Below are positions 7,952-16,546 of a stretch of DNA of 40,335 bases, piece after piece. Position 1 is the stretch's first letter, and each line of letters opens with the position of its first letter. The notes under the pieces were generated by a model. The model did not search any database, was not told where the DNA came from, and worked only from the letters and a program-made list of their open reading frames with translations. This DNA comes from a virus. The position numbers and the translations under genes were made by a program. The stretch is taken from the IMG/VR virus record IMGVR_UViG_3300025697_000057, positions 1 through 40,335 of that record; one strand, written 5' to 3'.

Positions 7952-8536
7952 ATGTCCGATAGTTATGTGACCCCTGTCGTATATATAAGTAACAAAAAAC
8001 TTAGGGGGTCAGGTGTTATATTGCCTTTATCTGAACAATGGTCTGATGGGTATAAAGCGGATATAAAACCTATAGCTGGGACTTATAAACTTTCTCACCC
8101 CATCTATTTTTCGTATAAAGGGGGAGAGGTTAAGCCATTAAATATAACTACGAAATTGGTGTGTGGCTTGAAAGCAGAGGGAAGCCCTTATAATGCGGAG
8201 GCGTTACGTACAGAGGTGGAACAACTGTATTCTTTTGCTGTACCTCCTACAGCTTTTGACGGGCCTGACGGGGGTGTTTCTGGGCTTAAACTTTATACCT
8301 CTAAAGTGCGAATAGGTAATTGGGATAATTGGTGGTTTGAGAGGTTTGGGTTTGTTACTGATGTAAATGTTACTTGGGGAGATGTATTTGATAAAAAAGG
8401 TTTCCCAATGTGGGCAGAGATTAGTTTTGTTTTTACTGCACATTTTGGGGGAGGGTGGTCGTCTACGGGAGACATGGGAGTGTGGGCAGATTTACCTCAT
8501 GGCCATTTCAAATTTAGTACAAGTGGAGGCAAATAA
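7952..8536 (+). CDS. Baseplate / tube-initiator region protein
   Basis: 194 residues from ATG 7952, preceded by GAGG (7940-7943) at good spacing; a TTG at 7946 would overlap the previous stop but lies too close to that site. The protein is beta-rich with many aromatic residues (NWDNWWFERFGFVTDVNVTW) and ends with a Gly/Ser-rich tail. Position between tape measure and a gp53-like LysM protein suggests the protein that caps the tape measure and starts the tube (T4 gp48/gp54 role). I see no diagnostic motif, so this is by context and general appearance. Confidence 0.45.
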   Translation: MSDSYVTPVVYISNKKLRGSGVILPLSEQWSDGYKADIKPIAGTYKLSHPIYFSYKGGEVKPLNITTKLVCGLKAEGSPYNAEALRTEVEQLYSFAVPPTAFDGPDGGVSGLKLYTSKVRIGNWDNWWFERFGFVTDVNVTWGDVFDKKGFPMWAEISFVFTAHFGGGWSSTGDMGVWADLPHGHFKFSTSGGK

Positions 8537-8844
8537 TGGCCCTTGATAGACATAGATTAACAGATATTTACACCGATGATTTTGTATATCCGGGAAGGAA
8601 AAGGTACGGATTATGGAAACTCGGTGAAATAAATATGGATACATACCGCACCTATATTGTCAGGGAAACGGATTTGATGAGGTTGGATTATATCGCATAT
8701 CGGGTGTATGGGGATTCTACTTTGTGGTGGGCTATTGCATGGGTTAATAATATAGAGAACCCCTTGAGGGATTTAGAGATAGGCCAGACTTTGAAGATAC
8801 CTCAGAAGCAGGCTATTACAAACTCCCTGACGGAAAAAATTTGA
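8536..8844 (+). CDS. LysM-type baseplate protein (gp53-like)
   Basis: 102 residues; ATG overlaps the previous stop by one base (TAATG). The C-terminal half has a LysM-like pattern: ETDLMRLDYIAYRVYGDSTL, then WWAIAWVNNIENP and a closing IGQTLKIP. Small proteins of this kind (T4 gp53, P2 gpX relatives) connect the baseplate wedge to the hub. The WW-x-IA-x-x-N motif is typical of the phage version. It does not look like a secreted peptidoglycan-binding protein: there is no signal peptide and the gene lies in the baseplate cluster. Confidence 0.75.
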   Translation: MALDRHRLTDIYTDDFVYPGRKRYGLWKLGEINMDTYRTYIVRETDLMRLDYIAYRVYGDSTLWWAIAWVNNIENPLRDLEIGQTLKIPQKQAITNSLTEKI

Positions 8845-9992
8845 TGCAACCATACGTAAACTTTTACATAGATAATGAACAGGGGCTTGAGGTAAGCGGT
8901 TTTAAGTCTTTTAATTGTTCTGAAAGCGTTTACGGGCACTCATTTTTTACTCTCAGTTTTAGGTCTTCTAATATATCTTTTTGGGATAAACTTTACTCCT
9001 TGAAGAAGAAGCATGTGTTTGAGTTGGATTGGGGGTTTTTTGAAGGGGATGCTGTTACTGTATTAGGAGAGAGAAGAAAAGTTCTGGTCTCTGTTTCTTC
9101 TTTTGATTATTGGAGAGGTTCAGTAGATATAGAAATAGTAGGAACTGATTTAGGTAGATTGTTAAAAGAGCGGTGTTATTCTCATATATTTTATGATGAA
9201 AAGATTAGCGATATAGTTAAGTCCGTCTGTGCTAACTATTCAAAGGATTTGAAATGCAGAGTAACGGATACGGATGGTAAGGTGTCTGCCTATTCTTGTA
9301 AGCGTAATGATGCAGATTTTATTAGTGAATCGTGTCTTCCGTCTGCTCTATCGGGCGAAAAAAGAACGGATTATAATTTTTACATAGAGAATGGGCAGAC
9401 AATAGTTTTTGAGCCGCCTAAATTAACTGGGGGTACAACTCTTTCTTTTTCATTAGATGACCCATTGGACTCTGGTATTTCGAGTATAAAATCTCATTAT
9501 CGTAGGCAGGATGTAGTAGATGGCGGGGGCTATGTAACAGAGACAAGAGGGTATGACACAGCTAGAAAAGTGCCCTTGTTTTATGTATCTTCTTCTGATG
9601 ATATGTATGGCAAGAGATTTTTGGATACAGGTAAAAAAGATTCACAGGATATGATTGTTAAGACTACAGGAAGTACGTCTACTCAGCCTGAAATAATTCC
9701 GTCGGAAATAAATATATTCTCTTCACGAGATGAGAAATACCCTTTACGGTCATTAGAGAATTATAGTAATGGTCGTTGGAGTAGGAATGCTCGGTCATTA
9801 TATCGTGTAGAGGTAGAGTATCGTCCTATTTTCAATTTGGATGTAGCGGATACAGTGAATTTAGACGTAGAGAATGCAGGAGGCGAATCGGCTTCTTTGA
9901 GTGGTAAATATTTAGTGTATGGTAGGAATACTATTGTAGAGATAGATGGGTTACGGCAGATTGCTTATTTGGAGAGGCGGGGACATGTCTAA
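8844..9992 (+). CDS. Baseplate hub protein (gp27/gpD-like)
   Basis: 382 residues; ATG 8844 overlaps the preceding TGA. The architecture fits the VgrG/gpD/gp27 hub fold: N-terminal beta domain (YVNFYIDNEQG), then a middle region with SHIFYDEKISDIVKSVCANY, the usual 'helix before the second barrel', and DYNFYIENGQTIVFEP, the 'field-reading' strand pair common to phage late-control gpD proteins. The hub trimer joins the tube to the spike encoded next. Several Cys are present (CRVTDTDGKVSAYSCKRN), with no clear metal motif. Confidence 0.72.
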   Translation: MQPYVNFYIDNEQGLEVSGFKSFNCSESVYGHSFFTLSFRSSNISFWDKLYSLKKKHVFELDWGFFEGDAVTVLGERRKVLVSVSSFDYWRGSVDIEIVGTDLGRLLKERCYSHIFYDEKISDIVKSVCANYSKDLKCRVTDTDGKVSAYSCKRNDADFISESCLPSALSGEKRTDYNFYIENGQTIVFEPPKLTGGTTLSFSLDDPLDSGISSIKSHYRRQDVVDGGGYVTETRGYDTARKVPLFYVSSSDDMYGKRFLDTGKKDSQDMIVKTTGSTSTQPEIIPSEINIFSSRDEKYPLRSLENYSNGRWSRNARSLYRVEVEYRPIFNLDVADTVNLDVENAGGESASLSGKYLVYGRNTIVEIDGLRQIAYLERRGHV

Positions 9993-10803
9993 TGAATTTT
10001 TTGGATTGTATCGGGGAAAAGTTGTTTTCAACGATGATTTAGATGAAGACCAAAATTATTTAGGTAGGATTAAAGTTTATGTACCTCAAGTCTATGGTGG
10101 GGTAGGTAAATCAGAAGAAGAACTTATAAAAAAACTTCCGTGGGCCTCTCCTTGTTTTCCTTTTGGTGGGGGTCATTTAGACGGTGATGGGGGGGAGGCA
10201 ATTTCTTATGGAAGCGTTTTTATACCCCCTGTGGGGTCTTCTGTATGGGTTGCCTTTGAGCAGGGTGATCCTACTATACCTGTATGGTTAGGATGCTGGT
10301 ACGGCAGTGTAGAGAGCGACAATAGTGAGTTGACTCAATCAGGCACTACAGTATCAGGTAGCAGGAAAAGAAATTGGGTATCTGAAATAGGAGACGAAGT
10401 AAAAAAAGATGAGAGGACAGGTATATCTTATCCTAATTTGTTGGTTATAAAAAGCCCCTCTTCTGCTACTGGAATGTATATACGGTTTGTAGGGGAGAAT
10501 AGATTAGAACTTGTAGCAGATGAAAATAATTATGTTGAGTTGGATATAGACACTAAATCTATAAAAGTTAATACTTCTGATTGGAATATAAATTTAGTTT
10601 CGTCTGAGGGGGATATAAATTTATCTGCTAAGAATATAAATATTACTGCGAAAGAAGATATAAAACTTATTTCTAATGAGAATGTTAGAGTTACTTCTGC
10701 TAAAAGTGTGGTGGTCACTGGTACAGAAGAGGTTAGGATGCAATCACAGAATCAGGTGAGATGTTCTTCACCTGCTTCATCTGGATTTGAACACCACCCA
10801 TAA
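9985..10803 (+). CDS. Baseplate spike protein (gp5/gpV-like)
   Basis: 272 residues from ATG 9985, which has GGAGAGGCGGGG upstream and overlaps the hub gene by 8 bases; a longer version from 9946 lies inside the hub gene and is unlikely. The N-terminal 110 residues form an OB-fold as in T4 gp5: LGRIKVYVPQVYGG, then FIPPVGSSVWVAFEQGD and PVWLGCWYG. The C-terminal half has short repeating strands (INLSAKNINITAKEDIKLIS), the triple-stranded beta-helix needle. No lysozyme domain is present between them. The extreme C-terminus ends in EHHP, which could mark the tip. It pierces the outer envelope. Confidence 0.85.
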   Translation: MSNEFFGLYRGKVVFNDDLDEDQNYLGRIKVYVPQVYGGVGKSEEELIKKLPWASPCFPFGGGHLDGDGGEAISYGSVFIPPVGSSVWVAFEQGDPTIPVWLGCWYGSVESDNSELTQSGTTVSGSRKRNWVSEIGDEVKKDERTGISYPNLLVIKSPSSATGMYIRFVGENRLELVADENNYVELDIDTKSIKVNTSDWNINLVSSEGDINLSAKNINITAKEDIKLISNENVRVTSAKSVVVTGTEEVRMQSQNQVRCSSPASSGFEHHP

Positions 10804-10815
10804 TAGGGGTAATTT

Positions 10816-11187
10816 ATGTCTGTACGTTGGAAAGGTATATCTCTCCCGTGGGACGGGACTCTAAAGAATTTTTTTAATTTGAAATCTGATTCTAGGATTT
10901 TGAAGACTTCTATGCTGTTTTCTATTTTGACCGGAAAAGGTGAAAGAGTTATGCGACCTGATTTCGGTAGTAATATATCGAATCTTGTTTTTGAGCCTAA
11001 TAATATGTCTCTTGGGTCTGAGATAGAATCAGAGTCTAGGTCGGCTATCCGTCATGATGATAGGATACAGGTAACAGAGGTACAAGTGTCTAGTGAAGCC
11101 CATAATGTGAGTTGTAAAGTATTCTTTAAGGATGCTACGAATCCAGACAGTCTTAGTGAAAATATTGAATTTTCTCCTACAAGTTAA
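10816..11187 (+). CDS. Baseplate wedge protein (gp25/gpW-like)
   Basis: 123 residues. It has the family signature: an early helix (ILKTSMLFSILTGKGERVMR), PDFGSNISNLVFEP, then a helix leading to DDRIQVTEVQV. Length and motif agree with the gp25-like wedge protein found in essentially all contractile tails, where it sits at the base of the sheath. It is followed at once by the gpJ/gp6-like gene, the usual neighbour. Confidence 0.88.
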   Translation: MSVRWKGISLPWDGTLKNFFNLKSDSRILKTSMLFSILTGKGERVMRPDFGSNISNLVFEPNNMSLGSEIESESRSAIRHDDRIQVTEVQVSSEAHNVSCKVFFKDATNPDSLSENIEFSPTS

Positions 11188-11199
11188 AGGTGTAAAAAA

Positions 11200-13203
11200 A
11201 TGCCTGCTATAAATTATACAAATAGAGATTTCGACAGCATCTTAGAAGAGTTGAAGATTTTTTGTAAACAGAAGTTCCCGGACACCTACACTAATTTTTA
11301 TGAGAGTGGGATGGGAACTGTTTTCATGGAGTTAATTGCTTTTGTTTTTGATAATACTGCTTTTAATTTGGATTATAGGGCTAACGAGCAATATATCTCT
11401 ACGGCAAGAGATCGAAGTAGTCTTATCAATTTAGGTAAACTTGCAGGCTATAAATTATCCCCTGCTACTGGTGCATCTGTTTCTGTGCAAGGTTTAATAG
11501 ACCCCTTTCAGGGTGAGAACATAATTATTGATGCTGGGCAGAAAGTTTTATCTGAAGGGGGAGTCACATTTAGGACGTTGACAGACCAGTTTATTCCTGC
11601 GGGAGATACATCTGCTGATATTCTTTTTGTTGAGGGGGTAGCAGATTCCGATACGTTTGTTTCTGATGGCACAGGCAGACAGTCTCATAAGTTGAGTTCT
11701 GCTGAAGTAATTTCTGGTTCTATTGCAGTTACGGTTGGGGGAGACACTTGGACAGAGGTAGTGTCTTTGGTCTATTCTGATTTTGGTAGCCAAAATTTTG
11801 CAGTAGAATATGATAAAGATGATTATGCCTATATCTTATTTGGGGATAATGAGTCGGGTAAAATTCCTGCATTGAATGATGATATTGTAGTAACGTATCG
11901 TACAGGTGGGGGTGTACAGGGTAATATTGCAATTGGAGAGATAAATACATCTGTTCAAGGATACAAGGAGGGTATATCTCCTATTTCGTATGTAACGGTT
12001 ACTTTTAATAATTTAGAGCGGGGTTCTGGTGGAGAAGAGCGAGAAACAAATGACCATGCCCGATATTGGATTCCTAATTGGGTATGTGCGAATGGCAGAG
12101 CGGTAACTGAACAGGATTTTGATACTCTTGCGGTGGCTTTTTCAGATGCTACTTATGGTAAGGTAGCCCATGCGAAGGCAAGATTAAAACAGTCCATACC
12201 CGAATTAAATTCGGTTGTCATTTCATGCTGGACGAGAGATGATGAAGGCAGTATAACTACGCCCTCTTCTGGTTTGAAAGATGCACTAGAGGCGTACTTC
12301 AATAACAATAGTACAGGTGCTATTAGGTTAATTTGTACGGATGTAGAGGTTGAAGATGGAAATATTGTTTATATTGATGTAGCCAGTTATGTTTCTTTGG
12401 ATAGTACTTATCAATCTTCGTCTGTGCTATTGAATATTTCTTCTGCCTTAGATGAGTTGTTTGAGTCTACAATTATCCTTCCGGGCAAGCCTGTAAGGTT
12501 AAGTGATGTTTACAAGAAAATAAGTCTGGTAGGGGGTGTTGAGCATTGTTTGATTGATTATGTAACTGCATCTGAAGAGTCTATTGAATTTGTTGCATCT
12601 GCATCCGGGGCAACTGCTACGTTCTCTGGTACGTTTTCGTTGGAAGTAGGTCTTCCAATCGTAGAAGGTTCTGTTTCTTTTACTGCTGGATTACAATCAA
12701 TGACTGATGATGGTGATGGTACATTATCTGGTGATGGTACAGGTACAATAGATTATGATACTGGGGCGTATTCTATTACATTAAATGCTGTTCCTGTTGT
12801 TTTGACTATTGTAACTGGAACGTATAGACATATCTTGAGTTATTCTAGAGGGGAATTAGAGACTACTGCTGATGGGATTACTGCTATGTTTGAGGGTAAA
12901 ATAGAGTTCTCTCCGATTGTGTCTTATGATGATGCGTCTGGGTTGAATGGGATAGCCTTTACTGATGGTGAACAGGTTGTTAGTGATAGTGATAGTGCTG
13001 GTGATGGTACATTATCTGGTGATGGCACCGGTACGATAGATTATGATACAGGAGTATATGCTTTTACTCTTGATGCTATTCCTGTTTTGGGGTCAAAGAT
13101 ATATTCTACGTATACGCAGATGTTGAAAACGTCTTCGGAAGATATTCCTATTGATAAAGATGCTATTGCGGTTAAGGGTGATTATTCGATAAGGGTGAGT
13201 TAG
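11200..13203 (+). CDS. Baseplate wedge protein J (gp6-like) with duplicated C-terminal domain
   Basis: 667 residues. The first ~400 are a baseplate J/gp6-like protein: NYTNRDFDSILEELK at the start, a helical 'FYESGMGTVFMELIAFVFDN' segment, then RDRSSLINLGKLAGY and the central RGSGGEERETNDHARYWIPN motif. Wedge proteins of this family dimerise around the tube end and trigger sheath contraction. Residues ~468-547 and ~563-645 are two copies of a beta domain with the core GTLSGDGTGTIDYDTG, not usual for the minimal family. They probably form surface decoration or a fibre-docking site. Confidence 0.85.
   Translation: MPAINYTNRDFDSILEELKIFCKQKFPDTYTNFYESGMGTVFMELIAFVFDNTAFNLDYRANEQYISTARDRSSLINLGKLAGYKLSPATGASVSVQGLIDPFQGENIIIDAGQKVLSEGGVTFRTLTDQFIPAGDTSADILFVEGVADSDTFVSDGTGRQSHKLSSAEVISGSIAVTVGGDTWTEVVSLVYSDFGSQNFAVEYDKDDYAYILFGDNESGKIPALNDDIVVTYRTGGGVQGNIAIGEINTSVQGYKEGISPISYVTVTFNNLERGSGGEERETNDHARYWIPNWVCANGRAVTEQDFDTLAVAFSDATYGKVAHAKARLKQSIPELNSVVISCWTRDDEGSITTPSSGLKDALEAYFNNNSTGAIRLICTDVEVEDGNIVYIDVASYVSLDSTYQSSSVLLNISSALDELFESTIILPGKPVRLSDVYKKISLVGGVEHCLIDYVTASEESIEFVASASGATATFSGTFSLEVGLPIVEGSVSFTAGLQSMTDDGDGTLSGDGTGTIDYDTGAYSITLNAVPVVLTIVTGTYRHILSYSRGELETTADGITAMFEGKIEFSPIVSYDDASGLNGIAFTDGEQVVSDSDSAGDGTLSGDGTGTIDYDTGVYAFTLDAIPVLGSKIYSTYTQMLKTSSEDIPIDKDAIAVKGDYSIRVS
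12712..13052 (+). repeat. Duplicated beta domain within the gp6-like gene
   Basis: The segments starting at 12712 and 13000 are near-identical for about 53 bases, and the similarity continues more weakly over about 240 bases in each copy. The encoded core GDGTLSGDGTGTIDYDTG is identical in both. Confidence 0.85.
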
Positions 13204-14105
13204 TGGGAATTTCGCTATATACATTATTTCCTGCTGTTATTCAATCTGAAGATTCTACGGCAAGTGCAGGACAGGATGAGACTCTACTCCAGAAAATTGT
13301 TTATGTATTAGAGCAAGAGTCAGACATATTTATAGAAAAGACGAAAGGTCTTAAAGACTTAATTGATGTAGATAAATGTTCTTCAGATTATTTTCCTTTT
13401 TTATATGGTCTCTTTGGTTTTTCCGTAGACCCTTCTTGGGATGAGGATAAACGAAGAGATTTTTTACGGGATATAGTTTACCTCATAAAGATTAGTGGGC
13501 AGAGAAAGAGTTGGAAATATTTGTTGAATAGGTACGGGTATACTGGTGCATGGCCGTGGGAATTATATAAAAGTGAGTTAAATGAGAAGTTCGATTATTC
13601 TGCATATCTTGATTATGGCAGAATGCTTTCGGCGAGGGTGGATTTAAGTAAAGTATTGGAAGAGTCTGATACAGAATCCCATCCGAGTGAAGGATATGAC
13701 CCGTACACATATACAGAGACAGAAGACATATTAGACATTTTTGAAAAAGTAAGACCTATTCATATTTTGATACGTAGTCATGGATTATCTTTTGAGATAA
13801 CAGAAGAAACTCCAATTTTTTCTATAGCGGACTCTGCCGAAGGTAAAGTAATTGGAGAAGTAGAAGATGCGGTAGGTACTCTGGCAGAGGATTTAACTAT
13901 TGAGGTTACATGTCAGTGGGGCGGTTGTCAGATTGATTGTGAGGTTTCCTGTGAGACAGATTGTGAGGCCGACTGTGAGGCTGCTTGTATTACAGGATGT
14001 GAAAACTGGTGTGAAGTAAATTGCCAATTATTTTGTGAGTTTGCATGTCAAACGGACTGTCAGGGTACGTGTGAAGGTGCAACTTGTCAACTTTCTGAAC
14101 AATAA
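13203..14105 (+). CDS. gpI-like baseplate protein A with C-terminal C-x3-C repeat domain
   Basis: 300 residues, GTG 13203 overlapping the previous TAG. Residues 1-205 resemble the P2 gpI / tail-protein-I family that follows gpJ in contractile tails: FPAVIQSED, then KTKGLKDLIDVDKC, KRRDFLRDIVYLIKISGQRK and a closing EKVRPIHILIR. After a short linker, residues 237-295 hold 15 cysteines, nearly all spaced C-x3-C, and the residue after Cys is mostly Glu or Gln (CEVSC, CETDC, CQTDC). This tail is absent from ordinary gpI proteins. It could be disulfide-linked, bind metal, or be modified by the radical SAM enzyme encoded 2.4 kb downstream (inference). Confidence 0.75.
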   Translation: MGISLYTLFPAVIQSEDSTASAGQDETLLQKIVYVLEQESDIFIEKTKGLKDLIDVDKCSSDYFPFLYGLFGFSVDPSWDEDKRRDFLRDIVYLIKISGQRKSWKYLLNRYGYTGAWPWELYKSELNEKFDYSAYLDYGRMLSARVDLSKVLEESDTESHPSEGYDPYTYTETEDILDIFEKVRPIHILIRSHGLSFEITEETPIFSIADSAEGKVIGEVEDAVGTLAEDLTIEVTCQWGGCQIDCEVSCETDCEADCEAACITGCENWCEVNCQLFCEFACQTDCQGTCEGATCQLSEQ

Positions 14106-15046
14106 AATAGGTTACAATGGGTATCCGTTTATACGAATTATTGCCTGCAATTATTAGGTATCAGAATGAGTTGATTCAAGTAGATGAGGAGAGCCTACTT
14201 GAAAAGATCGTTTCTATATTAGAACTGGAAACAGACTATTTTCTTGATAAGACTAAGGGCATAAAAAATTTAATTGATCCAGATAATTGTGATGAAGAAT
14301 TACTCTATTACTTGTCTGTTTATTTGGGTACGCCTATTGGGTCAGAGTTTTCAGAAGATTTTCGTAGATGGTTTATAAAGAATTTAGTATTTTTATATAA
14401 AATAAAAGGCACTCATTATTCTTGGGATAAAAATTTTGAGTGGTTGAATCTTGATAAATGGAAAGCAGAAGAACTTTATAAGACAGAAATAAATGAGCAT
14501 AGGAATTGGTATAGGAGTTTGGATTATAATTTATTGAAGTCTGCTAAGTTTGATTTCTATAAAACGGTTTCTGGAGAAAAAGAGTATTTATCTCCTACGG
14601 ATGGACGAGAACTACTTCCTATTGTTGAGAAGTTTCGGCCTATTCATGTAGTTTTAAGGGCGTATGTAGAGGGATTTGATTTAGAAGATTTATTCCCTGC
14701 ACCTGTTTCTGTTGCGGTAGGGCTTGTAAAAGGTGAAGTATCTGATTCTGTGGGGGGCCTATTTGAAGGTGCGTTGGAGATAACACAGTACTGTTTAAGC
14801 GCGTGTCAATCTGCGTGTACTAGCTATTATGAGGGGTCTTGTAGTTTAGATTGTACTGTTTCATGTGAGTCTGCTTGTCAGAACTCTTGTGAGGGTATTT
14901 GCCAGTTTTCTTGTGAGATGGCTTGTCAGGATGGTTGTATTTATGCTTGTGAAAATTCTTGTCAGGAATTCACCTGTCAGGCAGGCGGCTCTGAGGGGGG
15001 TGGGGCTTGTGTAACTTCTTGTGAAACAGGTTGTGAAGCATACTGT
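13911..15046 (+). repeat. Cysteine codon repeat tracts (C-x3-C) in two adjacent genes
   Basis: Tract one is 13911-14087 and tract two is 14792-15046. Cys codons recur every 12 bases over most of both tracts, usually as TGT followed by GAG, GAA or CAG/CAA. The two tracts share the pattern more than the exact sequence, so both are probably maintained by selection on the cysteine spacing. Confidence 0.85.
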
Positions 15047-15322
15047 GAAAGTGGTTTTGAGACGGGTGAAGACGAGTTCATACCCATCCAAGTTATTTCA
15101 GTAAGCGGTACGGGGTCTAGTATGACGGCCAGTGTTAAAAGAATTCAATTTGATAGTACTGAGGTGTTTAATTATAAACAGACAGGAGATGAGATACTGG
15201 ATGTATTGTTATTCCCTGCATCTGGTTGGGCTAAAGCAGATGATTTTTGTGAGCTAGTACAGGGTGAGTCAGGTAGTTGGTTGATAGTACCCGGACGATA
15301 TGGGATAGCTTTGTGGGGTTAA
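14117..15322 (+). CDS. gpI-like baseplate protein B, paralogue with longer C-x3-C domain
   Basis: 401 residues. The N-terminal ~210 residues are clearly paralogous to the previous gene (MGIRLYELLPAIIRYQNE, KTKGIKNLIDPDNC, RRWFIKNLVFLYKIKGTHYS, EKFRPIHVVLR). Residues 226-310 contain 19 cysteines, mostly C-x3-C with Gln or Glu often following each Cys, interrupted once by a Gly/Ser-rich segment. A further ~90 residues form a beta domain ending in PGRYGIALWG. Two tandem gpI-like genes are unusual. The second may be a fibre or receptor-binding version anchored by the same N-terminal domain. The stop is one base before the next GTG start. Confidence 0.72.
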   Translation: MGIRLYELLPAIIRYQNELIQVDEESLLEKIVSILELETDYFLDKTKGIKNLIDPDNCDEELLYYLSVYLGTPIGSEFSEDFRRWFIKNLVFLYKIKGTHYSWDKNFEWLNLDKWKAEELYKTEINEHRNWYRSLDYNLLKSAKFDFYKTVSGEKEYLSPTDGRELLPIVEKFRPIHVVLRAYVEGFDLEDLFPAPVSVAVGLVKGEVSDSVGGLFEGALEITQYCLSACQSACTSYYEGSCSLDCTVSCESACQNSCEGICQFSCEMACQDGCIYACENSCQEFTCQAGGSEGGGACVTSCETGCEAYCESGFETGEDEFIPIQVISVSGTGSSMTASVKRIQFDSTEVFNYKQTGDEILDVLLFPASGWAKADDFCELVQGESGSWLIVPGRYGIALWG

Positions 15323-15323
15323 T

Positions 15324-16517
15324 GTGGCAACAGCACTAGAAAAAGTATCTAAACATGACAGGGTTTGGGGGTTGCCTATAATTGGTAGTGGATGGTCTCC
15401 TAATTTCGATGGTGTGTTTGATCCTGATGTTAATGCTATGACTAAGTTATTCGCGGCGATAGATGAGCGGGTATATGTATGTTATATGCTTAATGGTGGA
15501 GGTTTTGCTCATTGGATAGCTTTTAGGACATGGTTGTTTACTCATAAACTTGAAGCATTTAGGCTGGAGGGGGAGGGTGTAGCGTATGCTTTTTATGATA
15601 CTATTGATGAATTAGCCCCTTATTTTTTAGATGATACAGAAAGGTTTATTACTAGTTCACATCACCCTTTTTATGATGTTGTTGGGAGTTATAATCAAAT
15701 ATGGTGGCACACAGGAACAGGGTATGCAGAGTATAGATCAGCGTTTGGTAGGTGGAAAAGAATAAGTGTACGTATTTTTAATTCTTTTGTTATTGCTGTG
15801 GGTTTAATGAAAAAATTAGCTATAAGACCTTATTCTGCGAGTTCAACCAAAGTGAGTAAATCTTCGGAGGGGCTGTATTTTCCTACTATATCTGCGGCGG
15901 CCTTAGATGCGTGGTCTAAACTTCCTGCGGTGTTTTCTGATGGTGGGGGGTCTTCTGATTTTAGGTTACCTGAAAGTACATCGGCAGGTGTGGAGGGGTG
16001 GATAGAGAAAGACGCTTTTGGTGAGTATAATGCGCGGTTAAGAGTAAGACGGCATGGAGGGGTTACTCCTCATGTGGGAAGTTCTCCTATATTAAATTAC
16101 AGTATTCAATCTTTAAGGTGGTATTCGTGGTTGTATCCTACATCGGGTGCAACTGATGATGCAGATATATCATTATACAGAAAAGCAGGCACAGTAACTC
16201 AAGCGGAGATGAAGAGTTTGGTGGGGTTGTCTTCTATTGCTTCATGGACTACGGATACTTCGATAGCATCTCATGGGGTTTATCAAGATTTATTGGTAGG
16301 GGATTATGATTTTTCTGATCCTTCTGCGAATTCGTATGTTTTAGTTTCTCAAGAGGCTATGCCAACTCATCCTGCGGATAGGGGTCATTATGGATACCTT
16401 CACAATGCTTATAACTATATTGGAGGAAGTTTAAGAGACCCATTATCTCCTACAAACAAAGCGTCGTCTGATTATTTGGTGGCAACTATCAATTGGGGTT
16501 ACGAGGAAGCAGTTTAA
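15324..16517 (+). CDS. Orphan structural candidate between Cys-rich tail protein and radical SAM enzyme
   Basis: 397 residues from GTG 15324, immediately after the stop of the previous gene. I do not recognise the family. It is rich in aromatic and Gly residues and has no signal peptide or obvious membrane helix. Segments such as MLNGGGFAHWIAFRTWLF, SEGLYFPTISAAALDAWSKL and HYGYLHNAYNYIGGSLRDP look like a folded beta-rich or lectin-like surface protein. Its place in the tail-fibre position of the structural operon suggests a receptor-binding or tail-tip protein. It has only one cysteine, so it is not itself an obvious substrate for cysteine modification. Confidence 0.6.
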   Translation: MATALEKVSKHDRVWGLPIIGSGWSPNFDGVFDPDVNAMTKLFAAIDERVYVCYMLNGGGFAHWIAFRTWLFTHKLEAFRLEGEGVAYAFYDTIDELAPYFLDDTERFITSSHHPFYDVVGSYNQIWWHTGTGYAEYRSAFGRWKRISVRIFNSFVIAVGLMKKLAIRPYSASSTKVSKSSEGLYFPTISAAALDAWSKLPAVFSDGGGSSDFRLPESTSAGVEGWIEKDAFGEYNARLRVRRHGGVTPHVGSSPILNYSIQSLRWYSWLYPTSGATDDADISLYRKAGTVTQAEMKSLVGLSSIASWTTDTSIASHGVYQDLLVGDYDFSDPSANSYVLVSQEAMPTHPADRGHYGYLHNAYNYIGGSLRDPLSPTNKASSDYLVATINWGYEEAV

Positions 16518-16546
16518 CTTTTTAAATACAGAAAAGAGAAAAATTT

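Noticed and set aside
9946-9984. Extended start of the spike protein at 9946
   Set aside because: It lies inside the hub gene and adds a non-conserved N-terminus, whereas ATG 9985 has a strong ribosome binding site and gives the usual OB-fold start.
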